A stretch of 64,000 nt of DNA from JAJZVS01 sp963708095 (lineage in GTDB: Bacteria > Pseudomonadota > Alphaproteobacteria > Acetobacterales > Acetobacteraceae). The notes under the pieces were generated by a model. The model was not told the DNA's origin. It did not search any database and worked only from the letters and a program-made list of their open reading frames with translations. A program made the translations under genes and the position numbers. Below are positions 35,116 to 43,214 of this stretch, piece after piece. The DNA is taken from positions 3,162,001-3,226,000 of the forward strand of contig OY970182.1 in the NCBI GenBank assembly GCA_963708095.1. The letters are read 5' to 3'. Numbering within the stretch: position 1 is the stretch's first letter; each line of letters opens with the position of its first letter.

Positions 35116-36753
35116 ATGCCGACCTACACCTCTCCGACCTATCGGGCTGCGGCCCGTCCCAAGCGGGAGGCGCACCATCGCGTCGTCGTGGCAGGTGGCG
35201 GGATGGTGGGGCTCACCGTCGCGCTCGACCTCGCCCGGCGCGGGATCGCCGTTGTGGTGCTCAATGCGGCCGCCACCGTCGGCGCCGGCTCGCGCGCGAT
35301 CTGCATGGCCAAGCGGTCGCTGGAGATTTTCGACCGGCTGGGCGTTGGCGCGCGGATGCTGGACAAGGGGGTGACCTGGAATCGCGGCGAGGTCCTGTTC
35401 CACGATCGCACGGTGTACCGTTTCGATCTGTTGGCCGAGGAGGGCCATCATTTCCCGGCCTTCATCAACCTGCAGCAATACTATGTGGAAGAATACCTGG
35501 TCGACGCCTGCCATGCCAGCGGCCTCGTCGAGCTGCGCTGGCAGCATCGGGTGGCGGCGATCGCACCGGCCGCCGACGGGGTGGCGCTGACGGTGGAAAC
35601 GCCTGAAGGGCCGTACCGGATGGCAGCGGATTGGCTGCTCGCCTGCGATGGCGCGCACAGCACGATTCGTGCCGGCCTCAGGCTCGATTTCGTGGGGCAA
35701 GTGTTCCACGACCAATTCCTGATTGTCGACGTGGTGATGGACGCCGCGTTCCCCCCGGTCCGCCGTTTCTGGTTCCACCCGCCGTTCCACCCCGACGGCT
35801 CCGTCCTGCTGCACCGCCAGCCGGACCACCTCTGGCGGATCGACTTCCGGCTCGGGTGGGACGCCGATCCGGAGGTCGAGCGGGACCCCGCCCGGGTGCG
35901 CGCGCGGGTGGCCAGGATGCTGGGGCCGGAGATCCGGTTCGAGATCGAATGGATCAGCGTCTACACCTTCCGCTGTCGCCGACTGGAACGGTTCCGACAC
36001 GGGCGCATCCTGTTCCTGGGTGACGCGGCCCACCAGGTAAGTCCGTTCGGCGCCCGCGGCGGCAACGCCGGCGTGCAGGACGCGGACAACCTCGCCTGGA
36101 AGCTGGCCGCCGTGCTAGGGGGCTTGGCACCGGAGTGGCTGCTCGACAGCTATGACGCCGAGCGGATCCCGGCCAACGACGAGAACATCCTGCATTCAAC
36201 CCGCGGTACTGATTTCATCACCCCGAAGTCGGACGCCGCGCGGGCGTACCGGGACGCAGTGCTGGAGCTCGCCGGGCATTACGCGTTCGCCTGGGGACTG
36301 GTGAACTCGGGCAGGCTGTCGCGTCCTGCCATGCTGACGGACAGCCCGCTCAATACGGCGGACGACGCGGCGTGGGACGGCGGCATCCCGCCCGGTAGCG
36401 CCGCCATAGACGCGCCGGTAGGGGAATCCGGCTGGCTGCTGGACCGGCTCAACCGCGCGTCGGGCTTCGCACTGCTGCGCTTCTCTGGGCCTGAAGCGGC
36501 CGACCTGCCCGAGATCGAGACGATCTTCGTCACGCCGACGCCGCAGGCCGGCGCGCTGCACGATCGCGTCGGGCTGGTCGCGCGGCGCTATGCGGCCGCC
36601 GCAGACGATGCGATCCTGTTCCGCCCCGACAAGCATGTGGCCGCGCGCTGGCACCGTTTCGATCCCGCGACCGTCGGGGTGGCGCGCGACCGCGCCCTGG
36701 CGCGCGTCCCGCGGGCGGCACAAATCGAGGAGTGCGTGCATGCCGGCGCTTGA
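35116..36753 (+). CDS. FAD-dependent aromatic monooxygenase (PHBH/MhpA type)
   Basis: 545 aa class A flavoprotein hydroxylase. FAD motifs: GGGMVGLTVALDLARRG near residue 27, the DG motif LLACDGAHSTIR near 180, and GRILFLGDAAHQVSPFG near 298; a thioredoxin-like C-terminal part follows. It uses NAD(P)H and O2 to hydroxylate an aromatic ring. Position directly before DUF2783 and hmgA suggests it makes or feeds homogentisate, for example from a hydroxyphenyl compound, but the substrate is inferred. Start ATG 35116 is chosen over an upstream GTG. Confidence 0.85.
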   Translation: MPTYTSPTYRAAARPKREAHHRVVVAGGGMVGLTVALDLARRGIAVVVLNAAATVGAGSRAICMAKRSLEIFDRLGVGARMLDKGVTWNRGEVLFHDRTVYRFDLLAEEGHHFPAFINLQQYYVEEYLVDACHASGLVELRWQHRVAAIAPAADGVALTVETPEGPYRMAADWLLACDGAHSTIRAGLRLDFVGQVFHDQFLIVDVVMDAAFPPVRRFWFHPPFHPDGSVLLHRQPDHLWRIDFRLGWDADPEVERDPARVRARVARMLGPEIRFEIEWISVYTFRCRRLERFRHGRILFLGDAAHQVSPFGARGGNAGVQDADNLAWKLAAVLGGLAPEWLLDSYDAERIPANDENILHSTRGTDFITPKSDAARAYRDAVLELAGHYAFAWGLVNSGRLSRPAMLTDSPLNTADDAAWDGGIPPGSAAIDAPVGESGWLLDRLNRASGFALLRFSGPEAADLPEIETIFVTPTPQAGALHDRVGLVARRYAAAADDAILFRPDKHVAARWHRFDPATVGVARDRALARVPRAAQIEECVHAGA

Positions 36754-36961
36754 TACCACCCCCCGCCTCGATGACCCGGACGCACTGTTCGCGGCCCTGG
36801 TGGCAGCGCATAGCGGCCTGTCAGTGGAGGCGTCGCGCCGGCTGGACGCGCGGCTGATCCTGCTGCTCGCCAACCATATCGGCGATGCCGCGGTGATTGC
36901 CGAGGCGATCGCCGCCGCGCGCGCAACCGGAGAAGACGCACCTTGTTCTCCGTTCCCATGA
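36740..36961 (+). CDS. DUF2783-like small protein of the hmgA operon
   Basis: 73 aa, overlapping the monooxygenase end by 14 nt and ending 7 nt before hmgA. Sequence is helical with LDDPDALFAALVAAHSGL and the ARLILLLANHIGD core that I associate with DUF2783, a small family found between FAD monooxygenases and hmgA in several proteobacteria. No catalytic residues are evident; a subunit or stabiliser of a neighbouring enzyme would fit. Function unknown. Confidence 0.75.
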   Translation: MPALDTTPRLDDPDALFAALVAAHSGLSVEASRRLDARLILLLANHIGDAAVIAEAIAAARATGEDAPCSPFP

Positions 36962-36968
36962 GGCTAGC

Positions 36969-38252
36969 ATGACCGAACTGCGCATGCTTTCCGGTTTCGG
37001 CAACGAGTTCGCCACCGAGGCGCTGCCGGGCGCCCTCCCACCGGGGCAGAACGCGCCGCAGCGCCACAAGCTCGGGCTCTATACCGAGCAGATTTCCGGC
37101 ACGCCCTTCACCGCGCCGCGACGGGAGGCACGACGGACGTGGCTGTATCGCATTCGCCCCTCGGCGGCGCATCCGGCGTACCGGCGGATCGACAGCGACG
37201 CCTTGGGCGCGCCGCTGGCCGAGCCCACGCCCAACCGGTTGCGCTGGGATCCGCTGCCGTTGCCGGAGGGGGAGGTGGATTTCGTGGCCGGGCTTTTCAC
37301 CCTCGCCGCCGCGGCGGAAGCGCCGACGGCCGGCGTGTCCGTGCATCTCTATCGTGCCAACCGTCCGATGCAACGCGTGTTCTGGACCGCCGACGGGGAA
37401 TGGCTGATCGTACCGCAACAGGGACGGCTCGCGCTCGCGACCGAGCTCGGCCGGCTTGCAGTGGCTCCGGGGGAGATTGCGGTTATTCCGCGCGGTATTC
37501 GGTTCCGCGTCGCCCTGCCGGATGGCACTGCGCGCGGCTATGTCTGCGAGAACCACGGCGCCGCGTTGCGCCTGCCCGAGCTCGGTCCGATCGGCGCCAA
37601 CGGCCTCGCGAACCCGCGCGACTTCCTCGCCCCCGTCGCGTGGTTCGAGGATCGCGAGGAGCTGACCGAACTCGTGCAGAAATTCCAGGGCACGCTCTGG
37701 GCCACCACGCTCGATCATTCGCCGCTCGACGTCGTGGCCTGGCACGGCAACCTGACGCCCTATACCTACGACCTTGCGCGCTTCATGACGATCAACACGG
37801 TCAGCTTCGATCATTGCGACCCGTCGATCTTCACCGTGCTGACCGCGCCCACCGACACGCCGGGCACTGCCAACCTCGATTTCGTCATTTTCCCGCCGCG
37901 CTGGTCGGTGGCCGAGCGCAGTTTCCGCCCGCCGTGGTTCCATCGCAACGTGATGAACGAGTTCATGGGCCTGATCCATGGAGCCTATGACGGCAAGCGC
38001 GGCGGCTTCCTGCCCGGCGGGGCCAGCCTGCACGGGATGATGAGCGCGCACGGACCCGATGCTCCGGTGACGGAGGCGGCGATGGCGGCCGAGCTCGTGC
38101 CGCAGAAGATCGACAACACGCTCGCCTTCATGTTCGAAACCCTGGCTCTGCTCCGCCCCACCCGCCAGGCGCTGGCGTTGCCCGAGTTGCAACAGGATTA
38201 CGACGCGGTCTGGAACGGTCTCCGGCGGCATTTCACCGGCGGGCGGGCGTGA
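36969..38252 (+). CDS. hmgA: Homogentisate 1,2-dioxygenase
   Basis: 427 aa, usual family length. Opens the ring of homogentisate to maleylacetoacetate in tyrosine/phenylalanine catabolism. Motifs: LSGFGNEFATEALPGALP at the N-terminus, a cupin core with VPQQGRLALATELG, and the iron-ligand region WFHRNVMNEFMGLIHG near residue 325 (His and Glu). Maleylacetoacetate isomerase and fumarylacetoacetase genes are not adjacent in this window. Confidence 0.96.
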   Translation: MTELRMLSGFGNEFATEALPGALPPGQNAPQRHKLGLYTEQISGTPFTAPRREARRTWLYRIRPSAAHPAYRRIDSDALGAPLAEPTPNRLRWDPLPLPEGEVDFVAGLFTLAAAAEAPTAGVSVHLYRANRPMQRVFWTADGEWLIVPQQGRLALATELGRLAVAPGEIAVIPRGIRFRVALPDGTARGYVCENHGAALRLPELGPIGANGLANPRDFLAPVAWFEDREELTELVQKFQGTLWATTLDHSPLDVVAWHGNLTPYTYDLARFMTINTVSFDHCDPSIFTVLTAPTDTPGTANLDFVIFPPRWSVAERSFRPPWFHRNVMNEFMGLIHGAYDGKRGGFLPGGASLHGMMSAHGPDAPVTEAAMAAELVPQKIDNTLAFMFETLALLRPTRQALALPELQQDYDAVWNGLRRHFTGGRA

Positions 38253-38292
38253 TCGACGGCACCGTTGCGCCTCAGAAGTCCGTGAAGAAATC

Positions 38293-38376
38293 GAGCTTGC
38301 GAAAGAATATCCACCGGAATCATTGCGGTTCCATTCGACACTTCGTGCACTGCGGGCATTCTTTCACAAACTCTCA
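38293..38376 (-). repeat. Stop-codon-abutting repeat, family B, copy 2
   Basis: 84-bp ungapped relative of 13440-13523. On the minus strand it starts with the TGA stop of the enolase-superfamily gene, then GAGAGTTTGTGAAAGAATGCC, and ends with ATTCTTTCGCAAGCTC; GAAAGAAT and ATTCTTTC form the outer inverted repeat. It separates this gene from the convergent hmgA. Confidence 0.75.
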
Positions 38377-39489
38377 GGCGCGATGCAGCGTGACGTCGCC
38401 CAGGCGGTAGCGGGCCAGCACCTCCGGATCGGGGTCGCGCCCGAGGCCCGGCCCGTCCGGCACCATGACGTGTCCGTCCGTCGCCGTCACCAGCTCATGG
38501 TACGGGCTGGCTTCCAGATCGATGAACAGCCGCTCGAACGGTTCTCCCGGCGCCACCGTCGCGTTCAGATGCAGCGACGCCAGATAGCCGGCGCCGAAAT
38601 ACGCGTTGTGCGGCACCAGCCGCACGCCGGCGGCGCGCGCCAGCGCCGCGATCTCCAGCAGCGCCGACGGGCCGCCGATCTTGATCACGCTCGGTTGCGC
38701 CACATCCAGCGCGCCGGCGGCGAAGGCGGCGCGAAAATCCATTGCGCCCCCGGCATTCTCCCCCGCCGCGATCGGCATGCCGCCGGCGGCGCGCACGCGG
38801 GCGAGGCCGGCGAAATCCTCCGGCGGCCAGACCGGCTCCTCCAGCCAGGCGAGGTCGCACGGGGCGAGCGCGCGGGCCATCACCGTCGCCTCCGCCACCG
38901 TCCAGGGGCAATTCGTATCGACCATCAGTCGCGGCCCGGCGCCGATCGCGTCGCGCGCCGCGCGCACCATCGGAACCTCGATCTCATGCAGCTTGAGATC
39001 GGCGTAGCCGCGCGCGGCGGCGCGTTCGGCCGCAGCCGCGACCAGGTCTGGGGCGCCGTAGCGCAACAGGCTGGCATAGGCGCGCAGCTTTCCCGAAGGC
39101 GTGGCGCCCCACAGCCGCCACAGCGGCAGCCCGGCCGCCTTGCCGGCGATGTCCCACAGCGCGATGTCCAATGCAGACAGCGCGTACACATGCGGCCCGT
39201 TGCGGCCAAACAGGTGCAGGGTCCTGGACAGTCGTGCACGCAGCCCTGCGATGTCGCGCGCGTCCTGGCCGAGCACTAGCGGCGCCACCTGCGTATCGAG
39301 CACCGTTCGGGTCGCGGCGACGCAGGCATGGCCGAACCCCTCGCCCCAGCCCTCGATCCCGGCATCGGTGACGACCCGCAACCACAGGCTGTTGATCGCC
39401 TGCCAGCCGACGCCACCGAAGGAGACGGGCTTGGCGCCCATGTCGAACGGGATGCGGGTCAGGCTGGTCTCAATCGCGACGATCTGCAT
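38374..39489 (-). CDS. Mandelate racemase/muconate lactonizing enzyme family protein
   Basis: 371 aa enolase-superfamily enzyme. Mg ligands appear as Asp in MVDTNCPW, Glu in WLEEPVWP and Glu in IAAGENAGG; the general base Lys lies in DLKLHEIE and a histidine in PHNAYFG. Such enzymes abstract an alpha proton from a carboxylate (racemase, dehydratase or cycloisomerase). The His/Lys layout fits the MR subgroup; substrate unknown. Convergent with hmgA. The stop codon is part of a family B repeat. ATG at 39489. Confidence 0.85.
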   Translation of the reverse strand: MQIVAIETSLTRIPFDMGAKPVSFGGVGWQAINSLWLRVVTDAGIEGWGEGFGHACVAATRTVLDTQVAPLVLGQDARDIAGLRARLSRTLHLFGRNGPHVYALSALDIALWDIAGKAAGLPLWRLWGATPSGKLRAYASLLRYGAPDLVAAAAERAAARGYADLKLHEIEVPMVRAARDAIGAGPRLMVDTNCPWTVAEATVMARALAPCDLAWLEEPVWPPEDFAGLARVRAAGGMPIAAGENAGGAMDFRAAFAAGALDVAQPSVIKIGGPSALLEIAALARAAGVRLVPHNAYFGAGYLASLHLNATVAPGEPFERLFIDLEASPYHELVTATDGHVMVPDGPGLGRDPDPEVLARYRLGDVTLHRA

Positions 39490-39649
39490 GGCGCGGTTTC
39501 CCCTGGGCGATCTTCGGTGACGGTCGGCCAGTTTCGCCCCGGCGGCCGCACGCGGCAAGGCGCGGGCGGCGGCGCAGGTTGCACCCCCGGGCGGGTGGAA
39601 ACGTCTCGCGGTCGGTCCCATCTTCGCTGCGTCACCCAGGTGTCGTGCT

Positions 39650-40225
39650 ATGTCCCCTCTGTTGTCCACGCTCGTCACCGGTCTCTGGCTGCTCTGGATT
39701 GCATATTGGCTGGTCTCCGCCCGTGGCACCAAGCCGGTCGCGCGCAGAGAAGGGGCGTGGGCCAGCCTGCTTCATCTCGTCCCGGCCGCGCTTGGCGTGT
39801 GGCTGCTGGTCGGGCCGGTTCCGGCGCGGCTCGATCGGCGGTGGCTCCCGCACGGCTCCCCCCTGGCGTGGCTTGGTCTGGCGCTGCTCGCGCTCGGTCT
39901 CGGCTGGACGGTCTGGGCGCGCCGGCGGTTGGGACGGGAATGGAGCGGGCGCGTGACGCTCAAGCAGGACCATGTCCTGATCCAGGACGGGCCGTATCGT
40001 CTCAGTCGGCATCCGATCTATACCGGGCTCCTGGCGGGCTTCGCCGGCACGGCGCTGGCCTTCGGCGGCTGGCGCGGTCTGGTCGCGTTCGTGTTGCTGC
40101 TTGTCGCGTTCCTGCGCAAGAGCGCGGCGGAGGAACGGCTGCTCGCCGCCAGGTTTCCCGACCAGTACGCGCGTTACCGGGCGGCGGTGCCACGCCTGCT
40201 GCCTCGGCCACGCCGACGCGCCTGA
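39650..40225 (+). CDS. Isoprenylcysteine carboxyl methyltransferase-like membrane protein
   Basis: 191 aa with about four to five transmembrane helices. The C-terminal cofactor-binding pattern is clear: GPYRLSRHPIYTGLL followed by EERLLAARFPDQYARYR, typical of bacterial ICMT/PEMT-like methyltransferases that use S-adenosylmethionine. Bacteria do not prenylate cysteines in the eukaryotic manner, so the acceptor is unknown. No operon partner. Confidence 0.85.
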   Translation: MSPLLSTLVTGLWLLWIAYWLVSARGTKPVARREGAWASLLHLVPAALGVWLLVGPVPARLDRRWLPHGSPLAWLGLALLALGLGWTVWARRRLGREWSGRVTLKQDHVLIQDGPYRLSRHPIYTGLLAGFAGTALAFGGWRGLVAFVLLLVAFLRKSAAEERLLAARFPDQYARYRAAVPRLLPRPRRRA

Positions 40226-40344
40226 TCGAGGCGTTCGCATTCGGCACGTTTGCCTTGACGGTTCGATGGCAGACCTGTCCAATGCCGAAGCGGGCAATCG
40301 TTCGACCCGCCCAAGTCATAACAAATCACCCTGGGAGAACCTCC

Positions 40345-41589
40345 ATGTCCGTATCCCGCCGCACCGTCCTCGGCGGCGCCGCCGCGCTGTCTACGCTTCC
40401 GTTGGCGACCCTTCCGCTCGCGCGCGCTCGTGCCGCGGCCGAACCCGTGATCAAGGTCGGGGTGCTCACCGATCTGTCCGGCACCTATCGTGACAACACC
40501 GGTCCGACCAGCGTGATCTGCGCCCGCCAGGCGGTCGCCGAGTTCAACCCGTCCGCCCATGGTTTCACCGTCGACGTGCGCGAGGCGGATCATCAGAACA
40601 AGCCCGATCTCGCCGCCTCGATCGCCCGGCAGTGGTTCGACCAGGGTGTCGATGCGGTGATCGACGTGCCGACCTCCTCGGTCGCGCTGGCCGTTGCCCA
40701 GGTGGCGCGCGAGAAGGACAAGATCATGCTCAACGCCTCGGCGACGGTCACCGACATCACCGACAGCCAGTGCAGCCCGAACAGCATCGTCTGGAGCTTC
40801 GACACTTACGAGAATGCCGTCTCCACCGGCGGCGCGATGGTGAAGGCCGGCCAGAAGTCATGGTTCTTCATCACCGCCGACTACGTGTTCGGCCATATCC
40901 TGGAGCAGCAGAACGCCGCGTTGGTGAAGAAGGCGGGCGGCGTGGTCAAGGGCGCCGTGCGCTACCCGTTCCCGACCACGACCGATTTCTCCGCCTATCT
41001 GGAGCAGGCTCTGGCCAGCGGTGCGACCACGCTCGGGCTCGCCAACGCCGGGCTCGACACCCAGAATTGCGTCAAGCAGGCGCACGAATTCGGCCTCGAA
41101 AAGAAGATGAAGATCGTGCCGCTGCTGATGTTCATCACCGACGTACATGCGCTCGGCCTCCCGCTCGCGCAAGGGTTGGTGACGACCGAGACCTTCTACT
41201 GGAACCTGAACGATCGTACCCGCGCCTTCACCAAGCGCGTGCTGCCGAAGACCCCGAACAACTACCCCAACCAGGCGCACGCCAGCAGCTACGCGATCAC
41301 CTTGCACTATCTGAAGACGGCGGCGGCGATGGGCGCCGCCGAGGCGAAACAAAGCGGTCGGGCGACGGTCGCGCGCATGAAGGGCATCCCCACCGACGAC
41401 GACGCCTTCGGCAAGGGGCGCATTCGGGCCGACGGGCGCGGCGAGGTTCCGGCCTATCTCTTCGAGGTGAAGACGCCCGCCGAAAGCAAGATGCCGTGGG
41501 ATTACTACAAGCTGCTGCACGTCACCCCGGCGGCCGAGGCACTGCATCCGCTCAATCCGAAGTGCCGGTTCCCGATCACCAGCGCCTGA
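40345..41589 (+). CDS. ABC transporter substrate-binding protein (branched-chain amino acid / amide type)
   Basis: 414 aa type I periplasmic binding protein with a leader MSVSRRTVLGGAAALS that looks Tat-compatible (SRRTVL) and cleavage near ARAAAEP. The mature start IKVGVLTDLSGTYRDNTGP and the SVALAVAQVAREK and GQKSWFFITADYVFGH segments are typical of LivK/UrtA-like proteins. A GGGAG Shine-Dalgarno lies upstream. No permease or ATPase genes adjoin it, so it must work with a distant transporter. Confidence 0.88.
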   Translation: MSVSRRTVLGGAAALSTLPLATLPLARARAAAEPVIKVGVLTDLSGTYRDNTGPTSVICARQAVAEFNPSAHGFTVDVREADHQNKPDLAASIARQWFDQGVDAVIDVPTSSVALAVAQVAREKDKIMLNASATVTDITDSQCSPNSIVWSFDTYENAVSTGGAMVKAGQKSWFFITADYVFGHILEQQNAALVKKAGGVVKGAVRYPFPTTTDFSAYLEQALASGATTLGLANAGLDTQNCVKQAHEFGLEKKMKIVPLLMFITDVHALGLPLAQGLVTTETFYWNLNDRTRAFTKRVLPKTPNNYPNQAHASSYAITLHYLKTAAAMGAAEAKQSGRATVARMKGIPTDDDAFGKGRIRADGRGEVPAYLFEVKTPAESKMPWDYYKLLHVTPAAEALHPLNPKCRFPITSA

Positions 41590-41654
41590 GGCCGGGCAGC
41601 GCTTGCCGCGGCAGCATCCCTGCCGCGGCGAGGCGAACGAACCGGGGCGCTACT

Positions 41655-41759
41655 GGTCCGATGCCAACGCCTGCTTCGAGGTGTTGGCTGAATTGGCCCA
41701 CAAAACCAAGCTAGTGCTCTGACGCATGATGAATCACCTGTTTGTGTCAGAGCGCTAGC
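41655..41759 (-). repeat. Stop-codon-abutting repeat, family A, copy 2
   Basis: Ungapped 105-bp relative of 27219-27323. Inverted repeats: CCAACGCC...GGTGTTGG (one wobble) and GCTAGTGCTCTGAC...GTCAGAGCGCTAGC. Read on the minus strand, the TAG inside GCTAGC is the stop of bpt. Differences between copies often fall in loops or leave G-T pairs, which would preserve RNA hairpins. Confidence 0.82.
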
Positions 41760-42534
41760 GTGTCGCCTCGGTCACCATCGCTTCGGGCAGCGGGGACGGC
41801 GCTTCCAGCTCGGCCTCCGTGAGGATCCGCCAAGCCCCGCCCAGCAGCACTTCGCTCGGCCGGAACCGCGTCTTGTAGGCCATCTTGCGGCTCTCCGCGA
41901 CCCAGTAGCCGAGATAGACGTACGGCAGCCCCAGCGCCTTCGCCCGGTCGATCAGCCACAGAACGGTATAGGTGCCAAGCGAGCGACGCTCCAACTCGGG
42001 CGCAAAGAAACTGTACACGGCCGACAGCCCGTCCGCCAGACGGTCGGCAAGGCAGGCGCCCACCAGCAGGTCGTCCGGATCGCGGTATTCCACGATGAAC
42101 GTTTCGATGGGCGTGTCTTCCACCATGGCGCGGTAGTCGTAGAAGCTCATGGTGGCCATGTCGCCGTCGCCGTGGCGGGCGTTCTGGTAGCGCTGGAAAA
42201 GATGAAACTGCTCGGCGGTGGCGCGCGCCGGCACCTCGAACCCGTCCAGCCGGACGTTGGCGCGCACGATGCGGCGCTGCACCCGGTCGGGCTGGAACGT
42301 GGCCACGGGAATGCGGATCGGCACGCAGGCCTGGCAGGACGGGCACACCGGGGCGTAGGCGATGTTGTGGCTGCGGCGGAACCCCGCGCGGGACAGCCGG
42401 TCGTGCAGCGCCTCGGCATCCGGGCCGGTGATTTCGGTCACCACCTTCCGCTCCGTCCGGCCTGCCAGATACGGGCAGGGCAGCGGCGCGGTGGTATAGA
42501 AGAATTGCGGGCGGCGCGGTGGTTTGTAGGTCAT
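41755..42534 (-). CDS. bpt: Aspartate/glutamate leucyltransferase (Bpt)
   Basis: 259 aa leucyl-tRNA-protein transferase of the ATE/Bpt family, which attaches Leu to N-terminal Asp/Glu for the N-degron pathway. Motifs: CPYLAGRTERKVVTEI near residue 20, the CPSCQACVPIRIPV cysteine region near 65, and YVYLGYWVAESRKMAYK (about 216). Length is usual. The ATG at 42534 starts the family alignment. Stop codon embedded in a family A repeat. Confidence 0.92.
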   Translation of the reverse strand: MTYKPPRRPQFFYTTAPLPCPYLAGRTERKVVTEITGPDAEALHDRLSRAGFRRSHNIAYAPVCPSCQACVPIRIPVATFQPDRVQRRIVRANVRLDGFEVPARATAEQFHLFQRYQNARHGDGDMATMSFYDYRAMVEDTPIETFIVEYRDPDDLLVGACLADRLADGLSAVYSFFAPELERRSLGTYTVLWLIDRAKALGLPYVYLGYWVAESRKMAYKTRFRPSEVLLGGAWRILTEAELEAPSPLPEAMVTEATR

Positions 42535-42645
42535 GCGATGGGCGTCCGGTGGTATGTTCCAGGACCCGGGGCGCCGGGTCAATGGCAAGCGGTCGTCGCG
42601 CCCCCCCGGCTTCCGCCCTGCGTCTCTCCATGGCACACATCGCTC

Positions 42646-43008
42646 ATGACCGGCCACACGCTCGATTGTTTGAAATGCCCGAGCCTCTGCTGCCGCATGG
42701 CTGGCTATGTGGAAGTGACCCGCGCCGACATCCGCCGCCTCGCGAAGTTCCTCGGTCTCACGGTGCCGGAGTTCGAGCGGCGCCACATCGTGGAGCGCAC
42801 CCGCAAGGGCGCGAAGCGCATCAAGTCCGGCTATGACACCTGCCAGTTCCTCGGCGAAGACCGGATGTGCACCGTCTATGCCGGCCGCCCGAAAGATTGC
42901 CGTGGGTATTTCTGCTGGGACCAGGCCGATACCACGGTCTACGAGTTCGCCCGCTTCTTCCAGACCGCGCCTGCGGCCCTGCGCGCGGAGGAGGCCAAGG
43001 ACCGCTGA
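42646..43008 (+). CDS. YkgJ family cysteine-cluster protein
   Basis: 120 aa. Cysteines C8, C11, C15, C16 at the N-terminus and further ones in DTCQFLG, RMCTVYAGRPKDC and GYFCW form the 8-Cys pattern of YkgJ-like proteins, probably a zinc or Fe-S site. Function unknown. Divergent from bpt, about 110 bp apart, and just upstream of the 4.5S RNA. Confidence 0.85.
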   Translation: MTGHTLDCLKCPSLCCRMAGYVEVTRADIRRLAKFLGLTVPEFERRHIVERTRKGAKRIKSGYDTCQFLGEDRMCTVYAGRPKDCRGYFCWDQADTTVYEFARFFQTAPAALRAEEAKDR

Positions 43009-43056
43009 ACCGCTCCCCAGCCTTGTGCCCCGCCGCGCGACGCGCGATATAGCGCG

Positions 43057-43155
43057 TGGGAGGCCGGCCGCGGACGGGCGCCTTGCCAACCCGGTCAGGT
43101 CCGGAAGGAAGCAGCCGCAGCGAGTTTCCGCCCGGGTCGCCGGTCCGGCCTCCCA
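43057..43155 (+). ncRNA. ffs: Signal recognition particle 4.5S RNA
   Basis: The diagnostic SRP core GGTCAGGTCCGGAAGGAAGC is at 43093-43112 with the matching 3' side containing GCAGC and CCGGGTCGCCGG. Outer ends TGGGAGGCCGG (43057-43067) and CCGGCCTCCCA (43145-43155) pair to close the long hairpin. The RNA binds Ffh and targets ribosome-nascent chains to the membrane. It sits 60 bp before dnaX, the usual alphaproteobacterial place. Ends are set by pairing, so a few bases uncertain. Confidence 0.93.
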
Positions 43156-43214
43156 CCCCGCAACGCCGACCGCTTTGTCCGAGGGGGCCGCCGCGGCGGC
43201 TGAACAAGCTCCGC

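Noticed and set aside
40240..40300. Promoter TTGACG-N17-TCCAAT before the amino-acid-type binding protein
   Set aside because: The -10 does not resemble a consensus; not strong enough to list.
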